DNA of 64,000 bases from assembly GCA_047611805.1 (NCBI GenBank), contig JBLFWX010000002.1:124001-188000 (forward strand), read 5' to 3'. Positions 9,471 through 18,401 of this stretch are shown piece after piece; positions within the stretch are counted from its first letter, which is position 1, and each line of letters begins with the position of its first letter. Made by a program: the position numbers and the translations under genes. The stretch is from UBA11873 sp047611805 (GTDB lineage: Bacteria; Pseudomonadota; Gammaproteobacteria; Ga0077536). The notes beneath the pieces are model-generated. The model was not told where the DNA came from. It ran no database searches and was given only the letters and a program-made list of their open reading frames with translations.

Positions 9471-10319
9471 ATGAGCAATGTACCAAACGCGCAGTCAACT
9501 GGAACCGACTCCAATGGTAACTCCAACAGTTCCGCCGGCACTTACTCCGTTCCCGTTGATTCAAACACAGCATCTTTAACGGTTTCAAATCTGAATTTGT
9601 TCTATAACGACAAGCAGGCGTTGAATTCGATCAACATGACGATCCCCGAAAAGATGGTGACCGCTTTTATTGGCCCAAGTGGTTGCGGGAAATCCACGTT
9701 GCTGCGTTGCTTCAACCGAATGAACGATTTGATCGATGGCGTGCGCATCGACGGCTCAATATTTTTGCATGACGAAGACATTTATGCGCGTGATGTAGAT
9801 GTCGCAAATCTTCGCCGCCGCATCGGTATGGTTTTCCAAAAACCGAATCCATTTCCGAAATCGATTTACGAGAACGTCGCCTACGGATTGCGCATTCAGA
9901 GAGTTAACAACCGCCGCACACTTGATCGAGCGGTAGAGCGTTCTTTGCGTGCCGCGGCGCTTTGGGATGAGGTTAAGGACCGTCTTCAAGAAAGTGCGTT
10001 GAGTCTATCCGGGGGACAGCAGCAACGTTTAGTTATCGCGCGCGCAATTGCAATTGAACCCGAAGTTCTTCTCCTAGATGAGCCTGCATCGGCGCTTGAT
10101 CCGATTTCGACTCTAAAAATTGAAGAGCTGATCTACGAGCTCAAACGGGACTACACCATCGTCATAGTCACTCATAATATGCAGCAGGCGACGCGAGTAT
10201 CTGATTTCGCCGCTTTCATGTACCTAGGCACTTTGATCGAGTTCGACGATACCAAAAAGATTTTCACGAACCCGGCGCAAAAACAAACCGAAGATTACAT
10301 TACCGGCCGCTATGGTTAA
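9471..10319 (+). CDS. pstB: Phosphate ABC transporter ATP-binding protein
   Basis: Cytoplasmic ATPase that powers PstCA. The 282 residues include a 35-residue Ser/Asn/Thr-rich lead before the fold. Walker A is GPSGCGKST, the Q-loop lies in GMVFQKPNPFP, the signature is LSGGQQQR, Walker B is VLLLDEPASALDP, and the switch histidine is in VTHNMQ. All catalytic motifs are intact. It is followed 15 bp later by phoU, the usual order. Confidence 0.98.
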   Translation: MSNVPNAQSTGTDSNGNSNSSAGTYSVPVDSNTASLTVSNLNLFYNDKQALNSINMTIPEKMVTAFIGPSGCGKSTLLRCFNRMNDLIDGVRIDGSIFLHDEDIYARDVDVANLRRRIGMVFQKPNPFPKSIYENVAYGLRIQRVNNRRTLDRAVERSLRAAALWDEVKDRLQESALSLSGGQQQRLVIARAIAIEPEVLLLDEPASALDPISTLKIEELIYELKRDYTIVIVTHNMQQATRVSDFAAFMYLGTLIEFDDTKKIFTNPAQKQTEDYITGRYG

Positions 10320-10334
10320 TGGAGAACTTTTCTA

Positions 10335-11063
10335 ATGGCTTCCAGGCAAATCCCGAGTCACATATCACAGCAGTTCGACAACGAACTGAATAACTTACGT
10401 TCGCACGTTCTTGGCATGGGCGGACTCGTTGAAGACCATTTGGCAAAAGTTTTGGATGCGCTAGCGAATAGCGACTCGGAACTGGCCGAATATGTGGCGA
10501 CGAATGACTATCGCGTTAACGCGTTAGAAGTCGAAATTGACGAGGAATGTTCCGGTATATTACTGCGCCGGCAGCCGGCAGCTGGCGATTTAAGATTAGT
10601 TTTGGCGGTGAGCAAGACGATTACTGATCTCGAACGGATCGGTGACGAAGTCGAAAAAGTTGGGCGCCTCGCGCTGGAACTAACCGCCGTTGAAAGTCCC
10701 AAAGCGTACTACGTCGGTATTTTGGCAATGGGCAATCACGTCAAGCGAATGCTACACGACGTGCTGGATGCTTTCGCTCGGATGGATTCTCAAGCGGCTT
10801 TCCAAGTGGCCAAGCAAGATCCTGAAGTCGATGAACAGAATAACGCGATCATGCGTCAACTGATCACCTACATGATGGAAGATCCGCGCAGCATATCTCA
10901 AGTGCTTAAAGCTGTATTGGCGGTCCGCGCGTTCGAGCGAGTCGGCGATCACGCGAACAATATCGGGGAGTACATCATCTACTTTGTAGAAGGAAAAGAT
11001 GTGCGACATACCTCGCTTGAAGATATCGACAAGGAATTTAAATTTTCCTCGAAAGAGGATTGA
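10335..11063 (+). CDS. phoU: Phosphate signalling protein PhoU
   Basis: Links PstB transport state to PhoR and keeps the Pho regulon off when phosphate is plentiful. The 242 residues form two repeated three-helix halves; each carries the metal-site E/DxxxD-type signature, seen in ITDLERIGDEVEKVGRL and VRAFERVGDHANNIGEY. GGAGAA at 10321 serves the ATG at 10335. It ends the pst operon and faces phoR with only 18 bp between stops, so transport, adaptor and kinase genes are contiguous. Confidence 0.97.
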   Translation: MASRQIPSHISQQFDNELNNLRSHVLGMGGLVEDHLAKVLDALANSDSELAEYVATNDYRVNALEVEIDEECSGILLRRQPAAGDLRLVLAVSKTITDLERIGDEVEKVGRLALELTAVESPKAYYVGILAMGNHVKRMLHDVLDAFARMDSQAAFQVAKQDPEVDEQNNAIMRQLITYMMEDPRSISQVLKAVLAVRAFERVGDHANNIGEYIIYFVEGKDVRHTSLEDIDKEFKFSSKED

Positions 11064-11081
11064 ACGCAGCGCCAACAAGGC

Positions 11082-12401
11082 TTATGCCGACTGATCGATC
11101 TCTTCAGGCGCTTCAGGTGTGACGATCGATTTAAGCGGAAAGTCGCAGCGAAACGTGCTGCCTTTTTCTAATTCGCTTTCAATATGTAGCGAGCCGCCAT
11201 GGCGAGTTAACACGTGTTTGACAATGGCGAGACCAAGTCCAGTGCCGCCCTGTGATCGATCTCGGGCGGTATCTACGCGATAGAATCGTTCAGTTAGGCG
11301 TACCAGGTGTTGCTGCGCGATACCGATGCCATTGTCTTTCACGGACAGGTGCGCCCCACTGTCATCCTGGTACCAACGGATTTCAATAACTTTGCTTTTA
11401 CCTGAGTAGTGAATCGCGTTGTAGACCAGGTTCGAAAAACAACTGTGCAGTTCCTTCGCGGAGCCAAATATCTCAACGCTAGTGTCAACCTCCAACGCGA
11501 ACATGTGTTCGTATCGGGTATTGAGTAATTGCGACTCGCTCTGAATGTCTGCGATCAACGAGGTGACGGACACAACTTCTACGTGTTCGATCTCGTCACT
11601 CTGCTCAAGTTTGGACAACACCAGAAGGTCTTCAACGATAGATTGCATTCGCGCGACGTGTTCGAGCATTTGCTCCATCGCTTTCTGCCACGCCGGAGGG
11701 CATTGTTCTCGTTCGGACGACATGTTTTCAAGGTAGCCACGCAACACCGTAATGGGTGTGCGCAACTCGTGTGAAACGTTAGCCACAAAATCGCGGCGAA
11801 TTCGGTTGGCACGATGTAGCTGAGTGACGTCGCGCGCGACGAATAGACGCTGTCCATTGCCATACGGCGTGATCCGCACGTTGAGATGGATATCAGGATT
11901 AATCGGCGAAGTGATGTCTATATTCGAAAGTTCTTTATTCTTGTCAACGAATTCAGCTATTTCGGGTAGACGGATCAAGTTCGTAATGCGTTGTCCTGCG
12001 TCGTCGGGCCAGCGGATCCCCAGATAGGCTGTGGCAGCCTTATTCGCCCACGTTACTGCGCCACGTTCATCGAGTACCAGGGTCCCATCAGGTAAGGCCC
12101 GGGTCGCGAGTCGAAATTGTTTCAGATAGCTGCCGAGTTTCTTCTTTCGTTTGCGATGCCGTTCACGCGAATAATCCATTTCGCGGCACAGGTCTTCGAA
12201 AACCCCGGGAAGGTCTGGCGCCTCGTGGTTCTTCCGATCCCGGATCCAGCTGAGCAACTGGCCGATATTTCGGTGTATCCAAAGAATATACAACGCCAAT
12301 GCGACAAGCAGCGTCGAAGTGATATCGCCGAACATCCACCCGAACACAATGGCCGAGAGAACGACAAAAAATAATCTGCGAAAGTCCCTAGTCTGAAGCA
12401 T
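11082..12401 (-). CDS. phoR: Phosphate regulon sensor histidine kinase
   Basis: Membrane histidine kinase that phosphorylates PhoB under phosphate limitation. The 439 residues carry two membrane segments at about 9-24 and 28-42 with no periplasmic loop to speak of, a charged linker, a PAS domain (about 95-195), the dimerisation helix with phospho-acceptor His211 in NVSHELRTP, and a catalytic domain with N-box NLVYNAIHYS, DNGIGIA and GGTGLGLAI. AGGA lies 7-8 bases before the ATG. It lies downstream of phoB across a 228-bp spacer in which I see no gene, wider than usual for this pair. Confidence 0.96.
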   Translation of the reverse strand: MLQTRDFRRLFFVVLSAIVFGWMFGDITSTLLVALALYILWIHRNIGQLLSWIRDRKNHEAPDLPGVFEDLCREMDYSRERHRKRKKKLGSYLKQFRLATRALPDGTLVLDERGAVTWANKAATAYLGIRWPDDAGQRITNLIRLPEIAEFVDKNKELSNIDITSPINPDIHLNVRITPYGNGQRLFVARDVTQLHRANRIRRDFVANVSHELRTPITVLRGYLENMSSEREQCPPAWQKAMEQMLEHVARMQSIVEDLLVLSKLEQSDEIEHVEVVSVTSLIADIQSESQLLNTRYEHMFALEVDTSVEIFGSAKELHSCFSNLVYNAIHYSGKSKVIEIRWYQDDSGAHLSVKDNGIGIAQQHLVRLTERFYRVDTARDRSQGGTGLGLAIVKHVLTRHGGSLHIESELEKGSTFRCDFPLKSIVTPEAPEEIDQSA

Positions 12402-12629
12402 GACTAGATCCTGTAATTGATGACTCCGAGCATTATCGATCGGTCTGGGGGGAAAGTGGAGCCCGCTTTCATGCTAGCGCTCTCGAAACTCGTGCCGACG
12501 TCCCGTATTTCTGGAATTCCCAAATTAACCGTATCGCACTCTCGGGATCGGCGCGGGCCTTGTTCGGTATTGCAGCGACGTAGGTACATGCGATTGGATT
12601 TATCCTCGAAGTTCCGTCGAACCACTTGA

Positions 12630-13319
12630 CTAAGCGCTAGCTGAGAACCGGTAGCCGACGCTACGAACTGTTTGAATATACTGGTCACAAGCTTGCGGCG
12701 CCAATAATTTTCTAAGTCGCAGGATGTGTACATCGACAGTGCGATCTTCCACATAAGCATCATCGCCCCATACCGCGTCCAATAATTGACCGCGCGTGTG
12801 GACGCGCTCAGGGTGGGTCACGAAAAAGTGCAGCAATCGGAATTCTGTTGGACTGAGTTCAATGTAGTTATCGTTAATACTGACGCGATGGGTACCAGAA
12901 TCGATCCGGATTCCTGCGACCGCGACGATATCATTCTGACTGACCTGCGTATTCGAGCGTCGGATCACGGCTCGAATTCGCGCAAGTAGTTCGCTTGTGG
13001 AGAACGGTTTCGTAATGTAATCGTCGGCGCCCGTGTCGAGCGCGCGAACCTTGTCACTCTCCTCGCCCTTCGCGCTGAGCATAATAATTGGAATATCGCG
13101 GGTACCAGGGTCCTGTTTGAGGCGCCGCGCGAAATCAACACCGCTGATTCCAGGCAGCATCCAATCGAGCAGGATGACGTCCGGCACGGTTGTCTTGATA
13201 GCCGTGTTCGCGGCCTGAGTGTCATGCGCTTCGATGCAGATATGACCTTCACCAGACAGCGTAAATTTAAGCATGTCTCTTATTGCGGGTTCGTCATCGA
13301 CAATTAGTATAGTGCCCAT
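12630..13319 (-). CDS. phoB: Phosphate regulon response regulator
   Basis: OmpR-family activator of phosphate-starvation genes. The 229 residues contain a receiver domain with acidic pocket DDE, phosphorylated Asp52 in LLDWMLPG, Thr/Ser in MLSAKG and Lys in ITKPF, then a winged-helix DNA-binding domain with LSPTEFRLLHFF and the recognition region VDVHILRLRKLL. The ATG at 13319 has AGGAT about 8 bases upstream. A three-half-site Pho box lies 53-81 bp upstream, so the gene is likely self-activated. phoR follows it. Confidence 0.97.
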   Translation of the reverse strand: MGTILIVDDEPAIRDMLKFTLSGEGHICIEAHDTQAANTAIKTTVPDVILLDWMLPGISGVDFARRLKQDPGTRDIPIIMLSAKGEESDKVRALDTGADDYITKPFSTSELLARIRAVIRRSNTQVSQNDIVAVAGIRIDSGTHRVSINDNYIELSPTEFRLLHFFVTHPERVHTRGQLLDAVWGDDAYVEDRTVDVHILRLRKLLAPQACDQYIQTVRSVGYRFSASA

Positions 13320-13371
13320 TGTGGCGATCCTATGCTCGTTACGTCCGATATCTTGCGGCTCGGTTGATTCT

Positions 13372-13400
13372 ATGACGCTTTCGTGACCGAAGCGTGACAG
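13372..13400 (-). promoter_or_regulatory. Pho box with three half-sites upstream of phoB
   Basis: Read on the minus strand: CTGTCAC, GCTT, CGGTCAC, GAAA, GCGTCAT. Three direct half-sites recur at an exact 11-bp pitch; the first two each match the PhoB half-site consensus at six or more of seven positions, the third at five. It sits 53-81 bp before the phoB start. Autoregulation by PhoB is inferred. I could not assign the -10 with confidence. Confidence 0.75.
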
Positions 13401-13659
13401 TGCTCTTGCACCAGTCAGCGCAATGTCCGGTGATTAGTTGCCATCACGGCGCGATCGCTACCTCCCCACGCACGCATTGCGTGTGCTGTTATATCGATGG
13501 ATTTGCCGCCAACTCAGTGTCCGAAAATCGGATAACGCATCCATTCGAACTCCTAATACCTTGGTTTTGGCCCCGCCCTTTAGTACCATTACGGCTGGTT
13601 GCCATGATGGCGGCCTTTATCACTCGGGCACTAGCCCGTATCCAAGGAAGGAGAAGATA
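13401..13659. other. Spacer between phoB box and the HhH gene
   Basis: No gene is supported here. It holds a perfect 13-bp palindrome CACGCATTGCGTG (13471-13483). Two small adjacent hairpins, GCCAT-G-ATGGC (13611-13621) and CGGGC-acta-GCCCG (13625-13638), lie directly before the ribosome site AAGGAAGGAG of the next gene and could shape its translation. Confidence 0.4.
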
Positions 13660-13929
13660 ATGAATATCCTACAGAAAACCCTATTTGCTGCCCTTGTTTG
13701 CCTTGCCGTTGGTCGTGCCCACGCCGACGTTGTCGACGTGAATGCCGCTGACGCTGTTAGCATCGCAACCAACGTCACGGGTATCGGACCGGCAAAAGCC
13801 GAAGCGATCGTCGCCTATCGGGAGGCCAATGGTCCTTTCGAATCAGTCGACGACTTATTGCTTGTCAAAGGAATCGGCAGCACGACTTTAGACAACATCC
13901 GCGACAAACTCACCGTCGACGAGCGCTAA
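13660..13929 (+). CDS. Small secreted helix-hairpin-helix (ComEA-type) protein
   Basis: An 89-residue protein: signal peptide MNILQKTLFAALVCLAVGRA (cleavage after AHA, residue 22), then one ComEA-like HhH domain with VDVNAADAVSI, VTGIGPAKAEAIVAYRE and LLLVKGIGSTTLDNIR. Such domains bind DNA without sequence preference and, in ComEA, hold incoming DNA in the periplasm during uptake. The ATG at 13660 has a strong AAGGAAGGAG. The frame stays open upstream, but that part lacks a ribosome site and would bury the signal peptide. It stands alone with its own terminator. A role in competence is plausible but unproven. Confidence 0.88.
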   Translation: MNILQKTLFAALVCLAVGRAHADVVDVNAADAVSIATNVTGIGPAKAEAIVAYREANGPFESVDDLLLVKGIGSTTLDNIRDKLTVDER

Positions 13930-13967
13930 TACCCGGTTCTTGTGATGAGTTAATCTCCGCACCAACC

Positions 13968-14004
13968 GCCGGTTCGGGCATTGCACCCGAACCGGCTTTT
14001 TTTT
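13968..14004 (+). terminator. Rho-independent terminator after the HhH gene
   Basis: An 11-bp perfect stem, GCCGGTTCGGG (13968-13978) with CCCGAACCGGC (13986-13996), a 7-base loop and eight Ts (13997-14004). It is one of the two strongest intrinsic terminators in the window. Confidence 0.95.
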
Positions 14005-14031
14005 GCGCGTCTTAAAGGCCTACGGTATGCT
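14003..14031 (+). promoter_or_regulatory. Candidate leuS promoter
   Basis: TTGCGC (14003-14008), 17 bp, then TATGCT (14026-14031). The match is moderate and the -35 overlaps the T-run of the preceding terminator. A hairpin GGTTCG-gttt-CGAACC (14084-14099) lies in the predicted leader. Confidence 0.35.
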
Positions 14032-14149
14032 CTGCTGCCGCGCAACATCAATATCGACGGGGAATTGATCGATTGAGCTGGGGTTCGGTTTCGAACCGCA
14101 ATCCCGTGCTGATGCACCGCATCGACGATCGAGACGACAACGCCTATTC

Positions 14150-16765
14150 ATGGACCCAAAAGTAGAAAATAACTCAATGGAAGAACGCTACGACCCCGGC
14201 GCAATAGAGTCGGCCTTACAAGCATCCTGGCAAAGCGCTCGCACCTTCGCGGTGCAGGAAGATCGCGCGCGTGAGAAATTCTTTTGCTTATCTATGTTTC
14301 CGTACCCCAGTGGTCGGCTGCATATGGGGCACGTACGTAACTACACAATTGGTGACGTGATTTCCCGCTACCAACGCATGTTGGGCAAAAACGTGATGCA
14401 GCCGATGGGTTGGGATGCTTTCGGATTACCAGCGGAAAATGCTGCAATCGAGAATAACATACCACCGGCCGAGTGGACTCGCTCAAATATTGACTACATG
14501 CGTGCGCAACTTCAACGCCTTGGCTTCGCCTATGACTGGGATCGCGAACTGGCGACCTGCGACCCTAAGTATTACCAATGGGAGCAATGGTTTTTTACGC
14601 AGTTGTACGACAAAGGCCTCGTCTATCGCAAAACAGCGGTGGTTAACTGGGATCCGATCGACCAAACCGTACTCGCCAATGAACAAGTTATCGATGGCCG
14701 GGGCTGGCGCTCAGGTGCGTTAGTTGAGCGGCGTGAAATTCCGCAATGGTTTCTCCGGATAACCGCTTATGCCGACGAGTTGTTAAACGATCTTGATGAC
14801 TTAGAAGGTTGGCCGGATGCGGTTAAAACCATGCAGCGTAATTGGATCGGCCGATCCGAGGGGCTGTCGCTTAAGTTTAAGCTAACTGACGACACGAGCT
14901 TCCTTGAGGTGTTTACGACGCGTCCCGACACGCTGTATGGGGCGACTTATATGGCTGTTGCGCCCGAACATCCGCTCGCCGTGAGCGCCGCGGAGCGCGA
15001 TCCGGCAGTCGCGGATTTCGTCGCGAGTTGCGCCACGATGTCGAGCGCCGAAGCCGTCGTCGAGAAAATGGAAAAGCGCGGCATGTCACTTGGGATCACG
15101 GTCGACCACCCGCTGACGGGTGAAAGAATTCCAGTGTGGGTCGCCAATTTCGTGTTGATGAGTTATGGCACGGGTGCCGTCATGTCGGTTCCGGCCCACG
15201 ACCAACGCGACTGGGAATTCGCCACAAACTACGATCTGCCGATTATCCCAGTCATTTTTCCGCCCGATGGCCAGATCCCCGACATTGCGGCCGGCGCGTA
15301 TGTGGAAAAAGGCATTCTCAAAAACAGTGCCGAGTACGATGGCCTCGATTATGCGAGTGCTTTCGAACAAATTACGGAACGTCTGGAGGCACAAGGCCGC
15401 GCCGAACGGAAGGTTCAATATCGACTTCGAGATTGGCTGGTGTCGCGGCAACGCTATTGGGGCTGCCCTATCCCGGTACTCTACGAACAAGACGGCAATA
15501 TAGTCCCGGAAGCAGCAGCGCGACTCCCGGTCCAACTGCCCGAGCAAATTGAATGGCAAGGCGTATCTTCGCCGCTAAAATCAATGCCCGAATTTTTCAA
15601 CACGACCCACCCTAATAGCGGTGAACCGGTGACGCGTGAAACAGATACGTTCGATACGTTTTTCGAATCGTCTTGGTATTTCGCCAGATTTTGCTGCCCG
15701 GATGCTGAGGCCATGGTTGACGAGCGGGTCGAATATTGGATGCCGGTCGATATTTATATTGGTGGGATTGAACACGCCGTGTTGCATCTGCTTTATGCCA
15801 GGTTCTTCCAAAAATTGATGCGCGATACGGGATTGGTGACAGCCGGCGAGCCATTTACCCGCTTACTAACCCAAGGCATGGTGTGCAAAGAAACCTATTT
15901 TCGCGATATCGGCCGAGGTAAGCCGCAATATTTCAACCCGTCTGCCGTGACGGTCGAAACGGACGCCAAAGGGCGCGCGATCAAAGCGATCTTGACGTCC
16001 GACGGCGAACCGGTCGAAATTGGCGCGATCGAGAAAATGTCGAAGTCGAAGAATAACGGTGTCGATCCGCAAATTCTCATTGAGCGCTACGGCGCCGACA
16101 CCGTGCGTCTATACACCATGTTTGCCTCGCCGCCGGATCAGACTTTGGAATGGTCGGACAGCGCCGTCGAAGGAGCTTTTCGGTTTATTAAAAGTCTCTG
16201 GCGGTTAACCCACAAGCACATACAAAAAGGCGCCTGTGTGCCGCTCGATACGGCTGGCTTAAATCCTGACCAGAAGACGCTGCGCCGTCAGATCCACGAG
16301 ACGATCGATAAAGTGACTGATGATATTTCACGTCGATATAAATTCAATACAGCGATTGCTGCCGTTATGGAGCTACTCAACGCGTTAACGCGAAGCAGCG
16401 ATGACAGCGAGCAAGGCCGTGCCGTTCTTCAAGAGGGTCTGGAGACAGCCGTCTTGTTGCTCGCCCCTATCACCCCGCATTGCACGGACGCACTGTGGCG
16501 AGCGTTAGGACATGACGCTGAACCACTCGTTGATGCCGCCTGGCCTCCTGTTGATCGCGCCGCGTTAGAGCGCGACGAAGTGACAATCGTGGTCCAAGTC
16601 AACGGCAAAAAACGAGCTGAATTAACTGTCTCACCTGATTGCTCTGCTGAACAAATGGAATCGATGGCGCTCGCCGATCCCAAGATTGAGCGGACCATAG
16701 CTGACAAGTCAGTCGTAAAAATAGTGGTCGTCCCCGGGCGCTTAATCAACGTAGTCGTGCGATAA
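14150..16765 (+). CDS. leuS: Leucyl-tRNA synthetase
   Basis: Charges tRNA-Leu in the cytoplasm. The 871 residues match the bacterial type. The class I signature HMGH is in PSGRLHMGHVRN, the editing domain includes TTRPDTLYGATY, KMSKS is in EKMSKSKNNG, and the anticodon-binding and C-terminal domains close the protein. Start 14150 adds nine residues before MEERYDP; the ATG at 14177 aligns better with most family members, and neither has a strong ribosome site. lptE begins 7 bp after the stop and holA follows, a common gammaproteobacterial order. Confidence 0.97.
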   Translation: MDPKVENNSMEERYDPGAIESALQASWQSARTFAVQEDRAREKFFCLSMFPYPSGRLHMGHVRNYTIGDVISRYQRMLGKNVMQPMGWDAFGLPAENAAIENNIPPAEWTRSNIDYMRAQLQRLGFAYDWDRELATCDPKYYQWEQWFFTQLYDKGLVYRKTAVVNWDPIDQTVLANEQVIDGRGWRSGALVERREIPQWFLRITAYADELLNDLDDLEGWPDAVKTMQRNWIGRSEGLSLKFKLTDDTSFLEVFTTRPDTLYGATYMAVAPEHPLAVSAAERDPAVADFVASCATMSSAEAVVEKMEKRGMSLGITVDHPLTGERIPVWVANFVLMSYGTGAVMSVPAHDQRDWEFATNYDLPIIPVIFPPDGQIPDIAAGAYVEKGILKNSAEYDGLDYASAFEQITERLEAQGRAERKVQYRLRDWLVSRQRYWGCPIPVLYEQDGNIVPEAAARLPVQLPEQIEWQGVSSPLKSMPEFFNTTHPNSGEPVTRETDTFDTFFESSWYFARFCCPDAEAMVDERVEYWMPVDIYIGGIEHAVLHLLYARFFQKLMRDTGLVTAGEPFTRLLTQGMVCKETYFRDIGRGKPQYFNPSAVTVETDAKGRAIKAILTSDGEPVEIGAIEKMSKSKNNGVDPQILIERYGADTVRLYTMFASPPDQTLEWSDSAVEGAFRFIKSLWRLTHKHIQKGACVPLDTAGLNPDQKTLRRQIHETIDKVTDDISRRYKFNTAIAAVMELLNALTRSSDDSEQGRAVLQEGLETAVLLLAPITPHCTDALWRALGHDAEPLVDAAWPPVDRAALERDEVTIVVQVNGKKRAELTVSPDCSAEQMESMALADPKIERTIADKSVVKIVVVPGRLINVVVR

Positions 16766-16772
16766 TTTAGCC

Positions 16773-17288
16773 ATGTTGAAGGAAAAAATCCGTCTCGCTG
16801 CGCTGGTGCTCATGGTCGTGAGTCTGTCCGCTTGTGGTGGCTGGGATCTACGTGGCACGCGGACCTCGGCACTCGGCATAAAATCGGTTTATCTAGCCGC
16901 AGAAACAGCGCCCCGGTTAAAAGCGTGGTTGGCCCAGGAGCTCCGTTTCAGCGGCGTCGCGATTGGCACCAAAACGGCCAGCCAAATCACAATCGAACTA
17001 AACGACGAATCCTTCGATCGCCGAGTTATCTCGGTCGACCCTGATAACGGGAAAGTGCGCGAAGTCGAACTCGGGCTCGAAGTGACCCTTTCCGTGCGCT
17101 CGCAGGACGGAAAACTGCTAATTGCGCCAGAAAAACGCTCTTGGGTTCAGGATTACGTTTTCGACGAAACCTCGCTGCTCGGTACGACTGAGAGAGCCGA
17201 AATCATTGAGACCGAGTTGGCTCAAGACGCTGCGCAGACGATTCTGTTGCGCTTGGAAACCCTCGAAATTGCGCCCCCCGCGACGTAA
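16773..17288 (+). CDS. lptE: LPS-assembly lipoprotein LptE
   Basis: Outer-membrane lipoprotein that plugs the LptD barrel during lipopolysaccharide insertion. The 171 residues begin with a lipoprotein signal ending in the lipobox LSAC, with the lipidated cysteine at about residue 21, followed by the conserved WDLRG. The rest is the short alpha/beta LptE fold. It is coupled to leuS (7 bp) and precedes holA by 75 bp. Confidence 0.93.
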   Translation: MLKEKIRLAALVLMVVSLSACGGWDLRGTRTSALGIKSVYLAAETAPRLKAWLAQELRFSGVAIGTKTASQITIELNDESFDRRVISVDPDNGKVREVELGLEVTLSVRSQDGKLLIAPEKRSWVQDYVFDETSLLGTTERAEIIETELAQDAAQTILLRLETLEIAPPAT

Positions 17289-17363
17289 CATTTCCCCCGT
17301 TTGGCGCACCTCCGATCGCATCGCCAGCGAAGGCAGAGCGACGTTGGTATTTGACGAAGCGAC

Positions 17364-18374
17364 ATGCAAGTAACGACTAACCGGCTTAAATCCCATCTTG
17401 AGCAAAAGGGCCTCGCCAGAGCCTACCTGGTTTTTGGCGATGAACCATTGCAAGCAATGGAGAGTGCCGACCTGATTCGCAGAACGGCGCGTACGCAAGG
17501 GATTGTTGAGCGCCTCTTATTCGAAGTGGAGGCTGGATTCGATTGGCAGCTGTTGTTGGCGGAAACAAACGAAATGTCGCTGTTCGCCGAGCGTCGATTA
17601 ATCGAAATTCGTCTCAAAGGCCGTAAGCCGGACAAAACAGGCAGCGCCGTTCTGGCTGAACTTTTGGGCCGCGATGACAGTCAAGATATCTTCCTCGTGA
17701 GTGCGGATCGCCTGGACCGTAACGCGCAAAACGGAAGCTGGTTTAAAACCATCAGTAAGCACGGTGTCACTGTTCAAGTGCAGCAGATTGCGTCGGCCGC
17801 CCTCGATAAGTGGATCATAGAACGTGGTATATCAGCAGGATTGCGACTCACTAGCGCGGCCGCAGAACTCATTGCGGTGCGCGCGGAGGGCAATCTTCTG
17901 GCGGCTGCCCAAGAACTCGATAAATTAAGTTTACTTGTCGAACAAGGTGAGATCGACGTCGATACCGTGTTGAACATCATGGTCGACAGCGCTCGATTCG
18001 ATGTGTTTGGATTAATCGATGTAACCGTGGCCGGCGACAGCGAAAAAGCCATACGGATGCTGCGAGGATTACGCGACGAAGGTACTGAGGCCGTTGTGAT
18101 CGGATGGGCTTTAAATCGGGAATTACGGAATTTGGCCTATATGGCCATCGATGTGGCGGCAGGGCAGTCGGTGCAATCTGTATTAAATCAGCATAATGTG
18201 TGGAGTTCGCGCTCGGCCATTGTGCGACGGGCGCTGGAACGTACACCCGTCGCCAGCATGATCCGACTATTCAGCGACAGCATGCGCCTTGATCGAATCA
18301 TTAAAGGAGCGTTGCTTGGCAACCCATGGGATGAACTCGAAATGCTCTGTGTCAATCTAAGTGGCAAGGCGTAA
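17364..18374 (+). CDS. holA: DNA polymerase III subunit delta
   Basis: Clamp-loader subunit that opens the beta sliding clamp. The 336 residues match the family; the N-terminus RAYLVFGDEPLQAMESADLIR is typical, followed by the AAA-like domains and a C-terminal collar domain with VWSSRSAIVRRALER. The leuS-lptE-holA neighbourhood supports the call. An ATG at 17364 begins MQVTTNRLKSHLEQ; the ribosome site is weak. Confidence 0.95.
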   Translation: MQVTTNRLKSHLEQKGLARAYLVFGDEPLQAMESADLIRRTARTQGIVERLLFEVEAGFDWQLLLAETNEMSLFAERRLIEIRLKGRKPDKTGSAVLAELLGRDDSQDIFLVSADRLDRNAQNGSWFKTISKHGVTVQVQQIASAALDKWIIERGISAGLRLTSAAAELIAVRAEGNLLAAAQELDKLSLLVEQGEIDVDTVLNIMVDSARFDVFGLIDVTVAGDSEKAIRMLRGLRDEGTEAVVIGWALNRELRNLAYMAIDVAAGQSVQSVLNQHNVWSSRSAIVRRALERTPVASMIRLFSDSMRLDRIIKGALLGNPWDELEMLCVNLSGKA

Positions 18375-18401
18375 ATTTTTAGGACCAACAAGCGAATAAG
18401 C

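Noticed and set aside
12417..12629. 70-codon plus-strand frame in the phoB-phoR gap
   Set aside because: No ribosome site, no recognisable motif, composition like spacer.
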